The notes under the pieces: generated by a model
Told to the model about the DNA's origin: nothing
The model's database searches: none
Seen by the model: the letters and a program-made list of their open reading frames with translations, nothing else
Shown: piece after piece, positions 32,105-43,420 of the stretch
Numbering within the stretch: the stretch's first letter is position 1
Layout: the number at the start of each line of letters is the position of its first letter
NCBI GenBank assembly: GCA_031216915.1
Contig: CM062297.1
Span: 360,791,704 to 360,855,703 of the forward strand
Direction of reading: 5' to 3'
Source of the DNA: Pictodentalium vernedei
Taxonomy: Eukaryota > Mollusca > Scaphopoda > Dentaliida > Dentaliidae
DNA length: 64,000 bases
Program-made: the position numbers and the translations under genes

Positions 32105-32733
32105 CTAGAGGCTCAAGAGAGCCTAAAATGCTCAACTGGACCAAGTTGTCCTAAACTGTAGGGGTAATGGACATGGAGAAAATGTAATCTGAATGAACCA
32201 TATGACAGATTCGCCAGCAATTTTTTTTTATCCAATTGTTTCAACTGCTCATAAGAAAGCTTCATACCAAATACAAAATCTCTAGTCCGTGCAGTTTGGG
32301 AAATATTGAACATTTCATTTTTTTCTATTTTTAGCGCCAGGTGTTCCCACAGGGAACAGCGAAAAAATTTCGGGGCATGAATGAAGTACTTAGGGTCAGC
32401 TAATGCCACATATAAAATTTGGTTCAAATCACTCCATTGGTTCTTGAAAAAGAAATTTTCAGGGGAGCTCAAAAGAGAGTCCATCCCCTGGAGATCCCAA
32501 ATATTGACCTATCAACTTTCTTTGAACAACTTTTAATCTTGAACACCAGAGGAAGTTTCATACAAAAATATTCTGACTGCTGGATCTGAAGAAAGAGATT
32601 TTTAAAGAATATTCCTCATATTGAACAAAGTTACAATTTGGGCTTCCATAGGGAGCCCAAATATGAACCCAGAGACTTGGCTTGAACAAACCTGAATCTT
32701 CCTTCCCTAAGGATGCTGTATACCAAATATGAA
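32105..32733 (+). mobile_element. Hairpin-ended repeat R, left part (split by DIRS E5)
   Basis: Shares its body with 35970-36856 and 38411-39310 ('ttcccacaggga', 'aatttggttcaaatc', 'ggatctggagaagaag'). It is interrupted within 'ataccaaatat' by E5; the interrupted text resumes 'cagaagattctgac' at 38411, as in the uninterrupted copy R'. It has no ORF. Confidence 0.7.
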
Positions 32734-33031
32734 AAAAATTAAAGTAATTTATATATTTTTTATACTTACTAATGGCCCAGACTTAGCTGGTGCTAACTCT
32801 TAAATATTCAGGGCCAAACACAAATTTTGCCCCCCCAAATCCCCAAAATTTGCATCCAAAACCAAAAAACTGATATCCTATATGGTCCTCCATACTTTTG
32901 TCTACTGCGCATGCGCAGTGACAAGGAAGTACCGAAATTGGCGCCAAGCCTCATTCTTACAACCAGTGCCTGCTAAATGTATATAATCAGTGGGGAGGTA
33001 TGAGTTCCCAACTCATGAGAGGGCCATCCCC

Positions 33032-33118
33032 GTCTGGGCCATTGGTAAGTATAAAAAATATATAAATTACTTTAATAAATTTTTTCATATTTTTATACTG
33101 TAAACCAATGGCCCAGAC
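33032..33118. repeat. E5 internal complementary region
   Basis: 'gtctgggccattggtaag' to 'aaaccaatggcccagac'; the same two-halved junction structure as E1. Confidence 0.85.
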
Positions 33119-33750
33119 TTAGCTGAATAGTAAAAAGGCTGGAGGGCCAAGGACATAAAGGAAAATCCAATATGCTCAATTATATATACAGGAATATCTC
33201 CTCAAGGAGAAAAGGAGAGAAAGGATCTACATATGTCATTCTTATTTATTAGAAATAAGAAAGACACAATACCAACTAGATAATTGAGCAGTATATCATC
33301 TATAATTCTCTATTAACATCCAGTATAACCCATTATACTAATTTTAATAAAGGAAGCCAATAAATAAAGACAGTCCTGAGAAGGACACTCTTTATACTCA
33401 TTTAAAAGTGTCCGAGGATTGTATATTAGCGCTCATATGACATGTGACATATACAAATGCTTCATACCGAGCTACACTTTAAAAATATTACATAAATGAG
33501 ATATATATTAGCTTTACACTTTAAAACCATTCCAGTACCGACTCAGAATTACTGACATCAGAGGAGGAATTCCCTTGCTTTTCACTATAAAGCCGGTGAT
33601 ATAAGGGAAAACCGTCCACCCCCCCCCCCCTCCCCCCTACCCCCCACCGTTGCTCTGGGTCAAATCACCACAGAACGAAGAGGGCAGCAGGACAGAGTCA
33701 CTGCTGGAACAGAAAACCTATATAACTATAGCTGTAATCGTTTAGTGGAC
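33119..33750 (-). other. E5 3' non-coding region with poly-C tract
   Basis: Aligns with E1 643-1249, including the C-rich block (about 33618-33650). No ORF. Confidence 0.55.
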
Positions 33751-34740
33751 GACATTCTGAGCAACAGATAATGGACCTAAACATCTAAGGTCGCCAGAAA
33801 TAGACTCTATATTTCTAAGATAAAACTATGTAAAGGTAGACGGCTGTGTCCAGAAAGCAGCCTTCATGAGATCAGTAATGGCAATACTATTAGAATAAGC
33901 CCAAGATGTGGACAGCGCTCTAACTTCATGCGCTGAAATCTTAAGCACCGACTGATGATTAGAAGATAAACTTTCATAAGCAGTGTGAATTGCTAACTGA
34001 ATCCATCTAGCAATAGAATGAACAGAAATGTCTCTTCTGTTAGAAATTAATGATAAAAAGAAGCATTTTCTTCCTTTTCTGATAAACTCTGATCTGCGTT
34101 TATAAATGCACATAGCTCTTACTGGACACAGCAAAGGTTAGCTCTTACTGGACACAGCAAAGGTCTACGGCTATCTGATAATGGAAGAGCCTTAATGATA
34201 ATAGGCTCAGGATATTTATTAGGAGTCTGATTCTTAGCCAAAAATCCCACATTAGTAGTTAAAGTAATAGTATTACCAACACTATGATAATGAGAATCAT
34301 CTATAGATAAAGCATGAAGTTCACTAACTCTTCTTGCGAAAGGAAAGGCTAAGAGAAAAGCTGTTTTATATGTCAAGAATTTGAACTCTACAGCCTCCAA
34401 CGGTTCAAATGGAGCTTCTTTAAGCTTCAACAGGACCCAAGCTAAATTCCGCTTAGGAATTAACCTAAGGGTTCTAGGCCTCTTGATCAAAACTTAGATA
34501 AAGAAACATTAGATCCAATTTCTGAGCTATCATGATGAGCATAAGTGTCTGACAGCATAGACATATAACCCTTAATAGTGACTGGCTGCAGTTTGAGAAC
34601 ATCAAACAAGTAGACCAAAAAGTTTGCAATGTCTGGAATGGATGGATCATATACGTCTATCGACTGATCCTTACACCAGCGAAAGAAAACCTTCCACTTT
34701 GCTGCATAGTTTAGCATATAGGAGGAGGCCCTCCTACAGT
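33751..34740 (-). pseudogene. E5 tyrosine recombinase, broken
   Basis: Close to E1 in sequence: S-A-H-E-V-R-A-L-S-T-S-W is intact near 33920, and R-R-V-S-E-L-H-A-L-S near 34330. Three lesions are seen. A stop lies just before the catalytic F-Y-L-R tyrosine motif (near 33826). A 26-bp tandem duplication (34113-34138 and 34139-34164) shifts the frame. A further frame break lies near 34490. Not functional. Confidence 0.88.
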
Positions 34741-35969
34741 TAGAAATTGCGTCCACTGCTCGTCCTGTAAAGCACTTCCTGTGCACGAAGGACCGCACAA
34801 CGGAAATACGTGAAGGTTGAGACCTTGCGGGTTGTGATGCAGTGTGCGTGACTTCCCCTGATAAAGAAGGTCCTCCCTTGGAGGAAGCTTCCGGGGAACG
34901 TCCCATAACAGACACCTGAGTAGATTTATCCATGGTTTCTGAGATGACAGAGATGCTACCAGCAGTATCTTGCACTGCGATTGCTTGATCTTTAACAAGA
35001 TCTGTTGAATCAACGGAGTTGGAGGATATGCATATCCTATCATTCCATCCCAAGAAATTGAGAGAGCGTTTACTGCATACGCTCGAGGATCTGGGCATGG
35101 CGACACATACATCTGCAACTGATTGTTGAGATGAGTCGCGAATAAGTCTATCATTGGTCGATCCCATTGGTAGCAAATCTGCCTGAATACTCGCTTGTTG
35201 AGAGTCCATTCCAAAGGCAACATGCGACCTTTCCGAGAAAGCGAGTCTACTAGAACATTCAGATGACCCAGTATATGACGGACCGATAGATGAACGTGAT
35301 GTTCCAAGACATACAGAAGAATTCTCTCCGTTAGATCGTACAACAGAATCGAATGTGTGCCTCCTTGATTCCGAATATACGCTTCTACTGTCAAGTTGTC
35401 CGACAGTATTTGAACATGTGAATTCTGTATTATGTTCATCCAATGACGTAGCACTAGCCATATTGACATCATTTCTTTGATGTTTATATGTTTGTCCAGG
35501 AACATTGGGTCCCAAAGACCCTGACACTTCCAAACTGCTTGGCTCACATCCGTCATAATTGTAAAAACTGGATCTGGCAGCTGCAGAAGAACTCCCTGAG
35601 TTAACCACTGAATGTCTGCCCAAATCTGAACTTTTGTTTCACTTGGTCCATTAAAACAATACTGGCCTCGAGCGAATGCGTCTTCACACTCCAGTTCTGA
35701 GTAAAGAATATCTGGAGTAGACGTGTGCGTAAGCGACCCATCGAAATGAGATCCGCAGCTGCTCCGCACAGCCCCATCAGTCGCATAAATTCCCTCGCTG
35801 TTAATGCGTCTGAGTGTAGACAAAAGCGAGCATAACAACTGACTAATTTTGCTCTGGGTAACAGAAGACGAGCCAGATTGTTGTGAGTCTCGAAGCTCAT
35901 TCCCAAGTGTAAGAACGACTTGAGTGGAGCTGGATCCGACTTCTTTTCGTTTACAATGAAACCGAGATG
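34711..35969 (-). pseudogene. E5 RT/RNase H/MT-like ORF, truncated
   Basis: The frame 34711-35973 covers the end of RT, RNase H (T-I-M-T-D-V-S-Q, where the usual A is V; L-S-D-N; V-D-S-L-S-R) and the I-D-L-F-A-T-H-L-N-N segment. The RT catalytic core and N-terminus are gone: the sequence stops at 35969, where R' begins. A frameshift near 35630 moves the reading from the recombinase frame to the RT frame. Confidence 0.85.
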
Positions 35970-36856
35970 TCAAATTCTGCCTGCTGGATCTGGAGAAGAA
36001 GATTTTTCAAGAAATTTGCCTGAAATGCACCAAGTTCGAAATCGGGCTCCTATACTGAGCCCAAATATGAACCCAGGGGGCTGATTTGAACAAACTTAAA
36101 TCAGATCCACCCTACAATGTTGCATGTCAAATATCAAAAGATTCTGCCTGCTGGATCTGGAGAAGAAGATTTTTTAATGTTTTTCCCATTGCCTACAGTG
36201 TTAAGAAGTCCTGAAAAAAGTACCTTGTGATCAAACAGATAAGGATTTTTTTTAACCATTCTATTCTACTGGATAAAAGTAAGCTTTATACAAAATAAGA
36301 ATTCTCTGTGCTGTGTAGTTTTGGAGATATGGCAGTTTTAAGGTTTTTCCTATTTTTAGCTCCCGAGGTTCCCACAGGGTAATGAGAAAAAATATTTTTG
36401 CATCAATCAACTACTTATGAGCCACTCTCATCTCATATCAAATTTGGTTCAAATCGACCTCACGGTTTGGAAAAAAGAAATTTTAGACGTGGCCAAAATG
36501 TTTGCCCCTCCTATAACGAAGGCAAATAATGCCCGACAAACTTCTCTTGAACAAACTTGATTCTAAACCTCAAAAGGACTCTGTATACCACATATCAAGT
36601 CTCTGCTACTGGTGGTTCATTAGAAGAAGATTTTCAAAAAATTTGGCCATTTTTTCCCCACCCCTCTGCTCAATATGAGCCGAAACCTAATTTGCATCAA
36701 AATCAAAATGCCCCTATATAACCACTACTTACATGAAATTTAATTAAAATGTGGCCAGTGGTTTAGGAGAAAGAGGCTCAAACACCACCTTCACGCAGGA
36801 CGACGGACGAAGAGTGATCAGAAAAGTTCACCCTGACTTTCAGTCAGGTGAGCTAA
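35970..36856 (+). mobile_element. Repeat R' inside E5
   Basis: 887 bp sharing most of its sequence with R. It contains degenerate tandem units ('ggatctggagaagaagattt' at about 35984 and 36155, a variant near 36600) and ends with the hairpin ctgac-tttca-gtcag followed by gtgagCTAA. It replaces about 2.7 kb of E5 (the RT core and most of gag), so a deletion accompanied or preceded the insertion. Confidence 0.7.
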
Positions 36857-37000
36857 CAAGTGTTAGTGCGAGAACACTGACTGCAGCAAACACAAAAAAA
36901 CATGAGAGTCAGATGAAGATTTCCTCGACTTACAATTGGAGCAATATTCTTTCATTATGCAAAAAATTACTAGCCAATAGTTCTCGCACTAACCCTCAAC
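36857..37000 (-). pseudogene. E5 gag N-terminal scrap
   Basis: Matches E1 6200-6340, the Cys-cluster end of ORF1: 'gcgagaacactgact', 'gagtcagatgaagattt', and the start context 'tctttcattatgc'. The rest of the gene is missing. Confidence 0.7.
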
Positions 37001-37261
37001 ATAATATTACAAAGAGACATAATAACACAATCCAATAAAAAAAATTTCGAAAAATAATTCATAAAAAATTTTTCGAAAAATTTTGATATGAGCCCAAGTT
37101 CCCAAAGGGAACAATGAGCCCAAATGGATCCCAAAAAAGCCTAAGTGTGGACAAAATTTTTTACATGATTCTAAAAAATTAATGCTACACTTCCGGAGTA
37201 TATAATGTATCTGATTAAAGACCTAACATCATAATGACTATGAGATTACTTACAGAAAGTA

Positions 37262-37612
37262 TTATTATTATTTATTTATTGGTGTTTAAGGTCACAAATT
37301 TCTGCACAATGGCTAATAATGACCATGACAGTTTTACGGGGGGAGGAAGCCGGAGTACCCAGAGAGAACCACCGAGCAACTATGGGCTCCCCAACATACC
37401 AACTCCATACAAGCCGGGTTAGCAATGGTTGAAGACAGGTGCACCATGGACGTGCAGTACCCCTTAGTACACAATGCCACCATGCCCCCACGTGGGCAAT
37501 GGGGGTGAAGTGTCTTGCCCAAGGACACAACGCGGTTGCCGCAGGTGGGATTCGAACAGAGGACCTCTCGGCTTGCAGCCTGCACCTCTACCTACTGAGC
37601 TACCGCATCTCC
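37262..37612 (-). mobile_element. tRNA-derived SINE, full length
   Basis: Minus strand. The tRNA-like head has an A box (plus-strand 'acctactgagctacc', 37590-37604) and a B box (plus-strand 'gtgggattcgaac', 37545-37557). The body contains 'cttgcccaaggacacaa' and the tail is (AATAAA)n at 37262-37280. A 13-bp target duplication, cttacagaaagta, lies at 37249-37261 and 37613-37625. It would depend on a LINE for movement. Confidence 0.93.
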
Positions 37613-37625
37613 CTTACAGAAAGTA

Positions 37626-38410
37626 ACCGTTGTCAATGTAAACAAAATGCTATAAAAACCGGAAACAAGACCCCCGGCACTGAACAACACGGCCCGAAAT
37701 CAGGAACAGATTTTTTAAACTATCTGATGTAAGACAGAATCTTCATCAGAAGAAACTGTGATACATCAGATGGTAGATGCAAGACCAAAAACATCCAAAG
37801 GGTGAGAACGTAACCATGGGGATATACAGAATAAACATTCAGTAACCAAGTTAAACTCCCATGAAATTTTCAACAACAAAAAAATTTCAAAAAAGGTTCA
37901 AAAAGTATGGGAGCTTAACAGGGGGTATCAAGGAAGGAGAGGGAGGAAACACTTAACAAACAGTGGCAATTTCATAGAATGATAACATCAGGCCCATGTC
38001 CCGAAATTAGGGAACATGAAATAATTTTCAATAAAAATTATAAGTTACAACCCAAAACACATCCAACCACTGTTTTTTCCTCTCATCCTCTTAATTCACC
38101 CTTTGATCTACCAAAATCACCATTACTTTGTGTCTGGCATCATAAAAACTGAGATTTACAAGCACAGAAGTCAGTTAGTTGTTACTGACAGAAGGGCCAA
38201 ATAAAGAATGAGACTTGGTGCCAATTTTGGTACTTCCTTGACACTGCGCATGTGCAGTAGACAAAAGTATGGAGGACAATATAGGACATCAGTTTTTTGG
38301 TTTTGGATGCAAATTTTGGGGATTTGGGGGGCAAAATTTGTGTTTGGCCCTGAATATTTAAGAGTTATCACCAGCTAAGTCTGGGCCATTGGTTTACAGT
38401 ATAAAAATAT
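37626..38410 (-). other. E5 5' non-coding region and right ITR
   Basis: Aligns with the E1 leader region; the right ITR (38203-38410) has the palindrome decayed to 'actgcgcatgtgcagt'. Ends 'ttacagtataaaaatat'. Confidence 0.75.
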
Positions 38411-39310
38411 CAGAAGATTCTGACTGCCGGATCTGGAGAAGATTTTTAAAGAATATCCCTCATATTATATTACACTAATTTGAACATTTGGGCTCCTGTA
38501 GAGTGCCCAAATATGGACCCAGGGGTTAAATTTCAACAACCATGTGAATCAATCTTCCATGGATGTTTTGGAGCAGTGGTTGGGGAGAAAAAGATTATTT
38601 TATATTTTTCCCATTACCTTCAGTGTTAAATAATGCTGACTCAGCATTTTTTCAAAGACCGAAAACTGTACCTTAGTACAAAACCGATAACGATTTTTTT
38701 TCACCACTCCTTTCTATTGGTCCTAAGGAAGCTTCACAACAAATAAAAAGTTTCAGTGCCGTGCAGTTTTGGAGATATGGGCGTTTGAATTTTTTTCTAT
38801 TTTTAGCTCCTGAGGTTCCCACAGGGCAGCAGGAAAATTTTTTGGGGCATGAATCAAGTACTTAGGACCCAATAATACCTCATTGCAAATTTGGTTCAAA
38901 TCAGCCTCTCGGTTCGGAAAATAGAAATTTTGGGTGGGGCACAAAATGGGGATCCTCCTGTAGCGAGCCCAAATATTGACAGAGAAAATTTCTTTGAACA
39001 AACTTGAATCTTGAGTACCAAAGGAGCTTACATACCAAATATCACAGCATTCTGACTGGTGGTTCATAAGAAGATTTCAGGAGAAATTGATGCTTTTGGG
39101 GCATCCCCTCCACCCCAGTGGGGGCACGAGTTCATTTTAACAAACTGGAAAGAGGATACCCCCAAAATATTGTATGTCAAATTTGTTCGGGTTTGGGCTA
39201 GTGCTTTTGAAGGAGAAGACCGAGTTGCGAAAGTTAATGGACAACGGACGACGGCCAACGGACGCCAAGTGAGGCAAAGGCTTATACTGACTTTCAGTCA
39301 GGTGAGCTAA
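38411..39310 (+). mobile_element. Hairpin-ended repeat R, right part
   Basis: Continues R after E5. It ends with 'acaacggacgacggccaac', the hairpin ctgac-tttca-gtcag and gtgagCTAA at 39307-39310, then E4 sequence resumes ('taagagggttattgcaccc'). No TIR matching the 3' end was found at the left boundary. Confidence 0.7.
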
Positions 39311-40440
39311 TAAGAGGGTTATTGCACCCTTGCGAGACATTCTCATGATGCTTTCTTTGAAACAGAACAGCCTCGCTTACCCCGGTCACTGAAGCGTGTT
39401 GATGAGACAGCGACTTCAATAGCAGAGCACTGGAAGCTTTCTTGTAGCCTGCTCATATATCATCGGAAGCTTGTCATCAAATAGTATATTTCCGGTAAAC
39501 GGAGCAACTCGGAAGAGCTTTTCACTTTGTCATCTATAAGTGATGATGACGCAAGGGCAGCATCGCATCTTACCAACTCCAAATTCACTGTCCGGGCAGA
39601 GTTGTAGGTGGCATACATGACTGCTCGGGAAAGAACTCTTAGCGAGTAACCACGTCCTCATATTTTTTTCAATTGAGACGTTGCGCCATACCTCTGATAA
39701 GGTGATCTGCTTTGGACATTGAGCCCAAATTTGCTCTTTTCAATGAAATAGAACATTCCATCATTTCCGAGCATATATTAAATGATGCAGGTAGGGACAT
39801 ATTTTCATCCCCAGCCTGCTCATATAAACGCAGACTTATATTCAGATGGAACAATATTCTTAAGTGTAGGTTTCTCATAACAACATTTAGCCCCAAATGT
39901 TGTTAGGTTAGAGAGGGGCCTCTCCCGCTCGCAGTCTATTAGACCTCGCCAAGCCTCCCAACAAGAAACTTGCTGACTTCCTCCAAAATCCGTCGTCGCT
40001 GGGTGAGCTTATTTATATTTACGTGCTCGCTCTACCCACATCTGCACTTCCTTCGACTGCAACGGACATACCCGGTGTCACGGCTCCCACGGACGGAGTA
40101 ACCGCTTCACTGGTCAGGCTAGCTGCTTGCAAGAGATAAAGAACACTAACTAGATGCCTTATCCCTTGCATATCATGAGCACTGCAGCTAGCTCTATTTC
40201 CTCAATGGAGCGTGACTATGGTAGCACACTTGGATGGGTGTCACAATATCATCACAATGTTCAAGTTCCTCTGAAATAGAAACTGAAAAAATGAATTATA
40301 ATGTGGTGAGAGGCCTGGCCTCAGAACCTCACCGCCAACAACGTACTGCGACATCCATCTCCAACATTAGTCATTCCAGTGAACACAAGTATGACAAGAG
40401 TCTGCAGGAGTGCATCGACTAAAGTCAATATCACTCCTCC
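39311..40440 (-). pseudogene. E4 gag-like ORF remnant
   Basis: Follows directly on the E4 RT N-terminal text interrupted at 32104, using E7 48035-49690 as a guide ('cgcttaccccggtc', 'agagcactggaagctttct', 'gatgatgacgcaagggcagc', 'gtcgctgggtgagctt'). It is broken by frameshifts and lacks part of the middle. Confidence 0.7.
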
Positions 40441-41480
40441 AAACTCCACAACAAAATATATAATTAAGATACATGAATAATAGCAATCAAAATTAAATTC
40501 AAACTATTTTAGAAAAAAGTTTTGAAACAAAATGCCTAAAGTTCCCAAAGGGAATATTAAGAGCCCGAGGGCGTCCCGATAGAGCCTAAATGTGGACAAA
40601 ATCCAAATTTATTGAGCTACACTACTGGAATAATAATCCATGTATCCTACAGTAATTCTACAGTTAAAGAATATAAAATACTACCTATATATGAGGACGT
40701 TGTCAATGTAAAGAACATCGATGTAAAAAATGGAAACAATACATCAGACACACAAAAAGTCCCAAAGTCAGAAACCAATTTAAATGCTACCAGATGCAAA
40801 GCTAGATCTTCATATGAAGAAAAAATGATACATCGGATAGAAGATGCAAGACTAAACGACCTAAAACCCCTAGGGTGAGGACGTAACCATGGGGAAAAAC
40901 AGAATAAATATTCTGTAATACATGTTTAATAAAAAATTTCAATAAAAAATAGCCAAAAAGCTTAAGAGTTTAACAGGAAGGGTTCATGGAAGGATAGGGA
41001 AGGAATACTAAAACAGTGGAATAATCATTAGCAAAAATGATGACGTCAGGCGTATGTCCCGAAATTGGGAAACATGAAATAATTTTATAATTATTATAAA
41101 GTTACAGCCCTGAATGTCTAAAACCACCATTGAACACTTACATCATCCAATAACACCATTGGATCCACCAATTCTTGCATTGATTTGTGTCTGGCATCCT
41201 CTAAAAGGGAAATTTTAAAGCACAGATGTCAGTTCATTGTTGCTGACTTTAGGGCCAAACAAAGAATGATGTTTGCGCCAATTCCGGTCACTTCCTGGCA
41301 GCTGTGTATGCGTGGAGAGTAAAAGTTTGGAGGACCAGATAGGACTTTTAATTTTTGGTTTGCAAGCAAATTTTGGGGATTGGGGGGGGGGGGGGGGGGG
41401 TTCAAAATTTGTGTTTGGCCCTTGATAACTTTGAGTTTGCACAGCTAGTCTGGGTCATCGGTTTATAGTATAAAAATATG
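40441..41480 (-). mobile_element. DIRS copy E4, 5' non-coding region and right ITR
   Basis: Leader region 40441-41214 aligned with E3 and E1, then ITR 41215-41480, which is the reverse complement of 28916-29180 almost throughout, including 'gataactttgagtttgc'. A G run of about 20 lies at 41383-41401. Ends 'tttatagtataaaaatat'. Confidence 0.8.
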
Positions 41481-41780
41481 TTTGTTTCTGCAGTTTCAAA
41501 GCTATAAAGTCCACAATTTGAACAGTTTGAATCAATAGCTAGTATATTGGTTTATATCTCAGTTTATAGTGTGGGAAGTGGTAAGGCGGAAAATGCACTC
41601 TACATAAGCTAACTGTGTGTCTTTTAATAATTGGGAGTATTATTTTAGAAAAAAAAACATTTTTTTTTATGACATATCCATTAACTGTGATTCGAATTGA
41701 AATTCGATTCAAAATTTGATTCATTTTCTCCAATTCGATTCGATATTCGATTCGGTCAAAATCAGCAATTCGCAGGTCCC
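41481..41780. mobile_element. hAT-like MITE, right part
   Basis: Ends 'attcgcaggtccc', the inverse of the left end, next to the second tgtagct copy. The 'aattcgattcgatattcg' block mirrors that of 28256-28300. Confidence 0.65.
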
Positions 41781-42120
41781 TGTAGCTGTAGCTAAATGTC
41801 TATGTACGCAGATGCAAACCATTTATATATATATTTATGGGTAACTTTGAGAAGCTACTAGATGAGGGCCTCTCAAACCAGATATGAACCTCAGGTTTAT
41901 TGACTACATTTTTATGGTATGGTTACATGAAGAACCTCAAACAGTTTCTCAAATACTGTAATAACACCACTCCATAAAATTCACAGCAGAGTATTTTGGC
42001 CTGTCTGTCACATTCCTTTGCACAAATGTCAGTCGCAAACGGAAAAAGACCCTTCAAGGACCTACACACTAAAGAAACTCACACTCAGTTACTTGGATTT
42101 CAATTCCTGTCCGGCAGGCC
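41781..42120 (+). pseudogene. Penelope-like reverse transcriptase remnant, continuation
   Basis: Resumes the remnant cut at 28229: reading across the MITE gives L-V-A then V-A-K-C-L in one frame. Then, with frameshifts, come I-F-M-G-N-F-E-K-L-L, F-I-D-Y-I-F-M-V-W (the catalytic F-I-D-D box, second D changed to Y), L-K-Q-F-L-K-Y-C-N-N, S-I-K-F-T-A-E-Y and D-L-H-T-K-E-T-H-T. The GIY-YIG endonuclease that many Penelope elements carry is not seen. Confidence 0.78.
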
Positions 42121-42813
42121 ATGGTTTTTCAATGAAATTCAGAAAAATTTGATAGCTCCTATCTAGACATCGCACCAAAGCTACATATGAAATTTGAAAA
42201 AGATCGGGTGGGAGAAGATGTGGCCTTCCATTTAGACATTGCCTCAAAGCCACGAATGAAATTTGGGAGTGACTGGGTGAAAGCTGAGGCCTGTATTAGT
42301 GTAAAATGTGCTAAAGGAATTGTGGACGGATGGATGGATGGATGGACAGATTGCAAAACACTCCAATAGCTCAAGGTGATCTAAAAGAAATACCCTCCTT
42401 CATCATCAACTATCACCCTGAGAGTTTAACGTATACAATGAAATTAGATAACTCTAGCCTATTTTCCAACTCTCTGACACTTGCAGTGAACTTTTTCCAG
42501 ATATGCCCCTATTGGCATTCTATACAAATCAGAATTAATGTGATATTTCAGTGCAGTTGAAAATTGAATAAAGCATTATAAAGCCTTGTTGCACTCAAGG
42601 GACAAATTTAACAATTTTATGAACTTGAGTAAAATATCAGACATAAACCATTTAATTTTACTCTTTTTAAGTTTGCATTGCTTATAAAAAGTGAGCAAAC
42701 AGGAGTCAAAATGACCATGTGGGAGGGCCTGAGAAACAGTTTTTAACTTTTTAGGCCTCAAAGGTGGTTTGCGAAACATTCCTGTTCTGCAGCTGAACAT
42801 GCAGTTAACTTAC
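42121..42813. repeat. Intronic repeats left of DCTN4 exon B
   Basis: At 42130-42400 there is a short element with two ~70-bp degenerate units ('tagacattgcctcaaagc') and a GGAT/GGAC tail (42328-42352). At 42577-42690 a block ('ccttgttgcactcaaggg' onward) recurs at 51070-51180. Just left of the exon is unique sequence with a normal 5' splice region. Confidence 0.5.
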
Positions 42814-42878
42814 CTCAGATTTGACAGAGAAGACAGTGACTTCTTTTTCCCAATCACTTGAGTTAGGCCATATTTATC
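42814..42878 (-). CDS. DCTN4: Dynactin subunit 4 (p62), internal exon 'B'
   Basis: A 65-nt minus-strand exon between 'ccttTCCAG' and 'gtaagt'. It reads in phase 0 from D-K-Y-G-L and ends with two nucleotides (AG) of a split serine codon. The D-K-Y-G-L motif directly after a basic run, followed by a serine/leucine-rich S-L-S-S-L-S-N-L stretch, is the order seen in DCTN4. The two leftover nucleotides are completed by the single first nucleotide of the exon at 16457-16569, so the three exons form one open frame with no adjustment. The 26.2-kb intron that follows holds the deepest transposon nest in the window. Confidence 0.85.
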
Positions 42879-43420
42879 CTGGAAAGGAAAACAGTCCTAA
42901 ATCAGACATGTATCAGAACAATTTACATACTCCACCACACACTCATCTCATTTGTTGATTCTTTACCTAATGCAGACGCTATCAAAATTTATGATTTTAA
43001 ATATTATTTTTAAAATTTTTCGAAACATTTCAACAAGACCATGTTATGTAATCCCTCATTGGAATGGGATCAATGAGAACGTTCCAATGAGGGGGTCACA
43101 TGATTTGGTTTTGTCAAAATATCTTAAAAAATACTATTTTTCCAGCTGCCAAATTTGGTTATAATGTGAGCAGGTGCAGCCAATTCATGATTTAAAGGCT
43201 TAAAACACTAGAAATTTAAGACACCATAATTTTGGACATCAGAACAATAAACAGGCTCCAAGTTTTTTTTTCCTTTCCATCACAATAAAAGAATAGAATA
43301 GTTTAAAAACACTAGAATTTCATATTCAGAACAATTATATGCTCCAAATCTTCTCATTTTCACGACAATGTAAAAACAGTGAATTTTCAAAACAGGAGAA
43401 TTTCAAACTTTGGCAAACAA
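42879..43420. other. Intronic sequence with a 12-bp-arm hairpin
   Basis: Starts with the polypyrimidine tract upstream of exon B on the minus strand. A perfect hairpin, ccctcattggaa / ttccaatgaggg, spans 43053-43093. Nothing else is recognised. Confidence 0.4.

Larger units (their letters stand above)
32734..38410 (-). mobile_element. DIRS copy E5, decayed, carrying R' and a SINE
   Basis: Left ITR 32734-32970, ICR 33032-33118, recombinase 33751-34740, RT/RNase H to 35969, R' 35970-36856, gag N-terminal scrap 36857-37000, SINE 37262-37612, right ITR 38203-38410. The ICR second half matches the right end 'tttacagtataaaaatat'. It is younger than E4, since it lies inside R, which lies inside E4. 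Confidence 0.88.
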
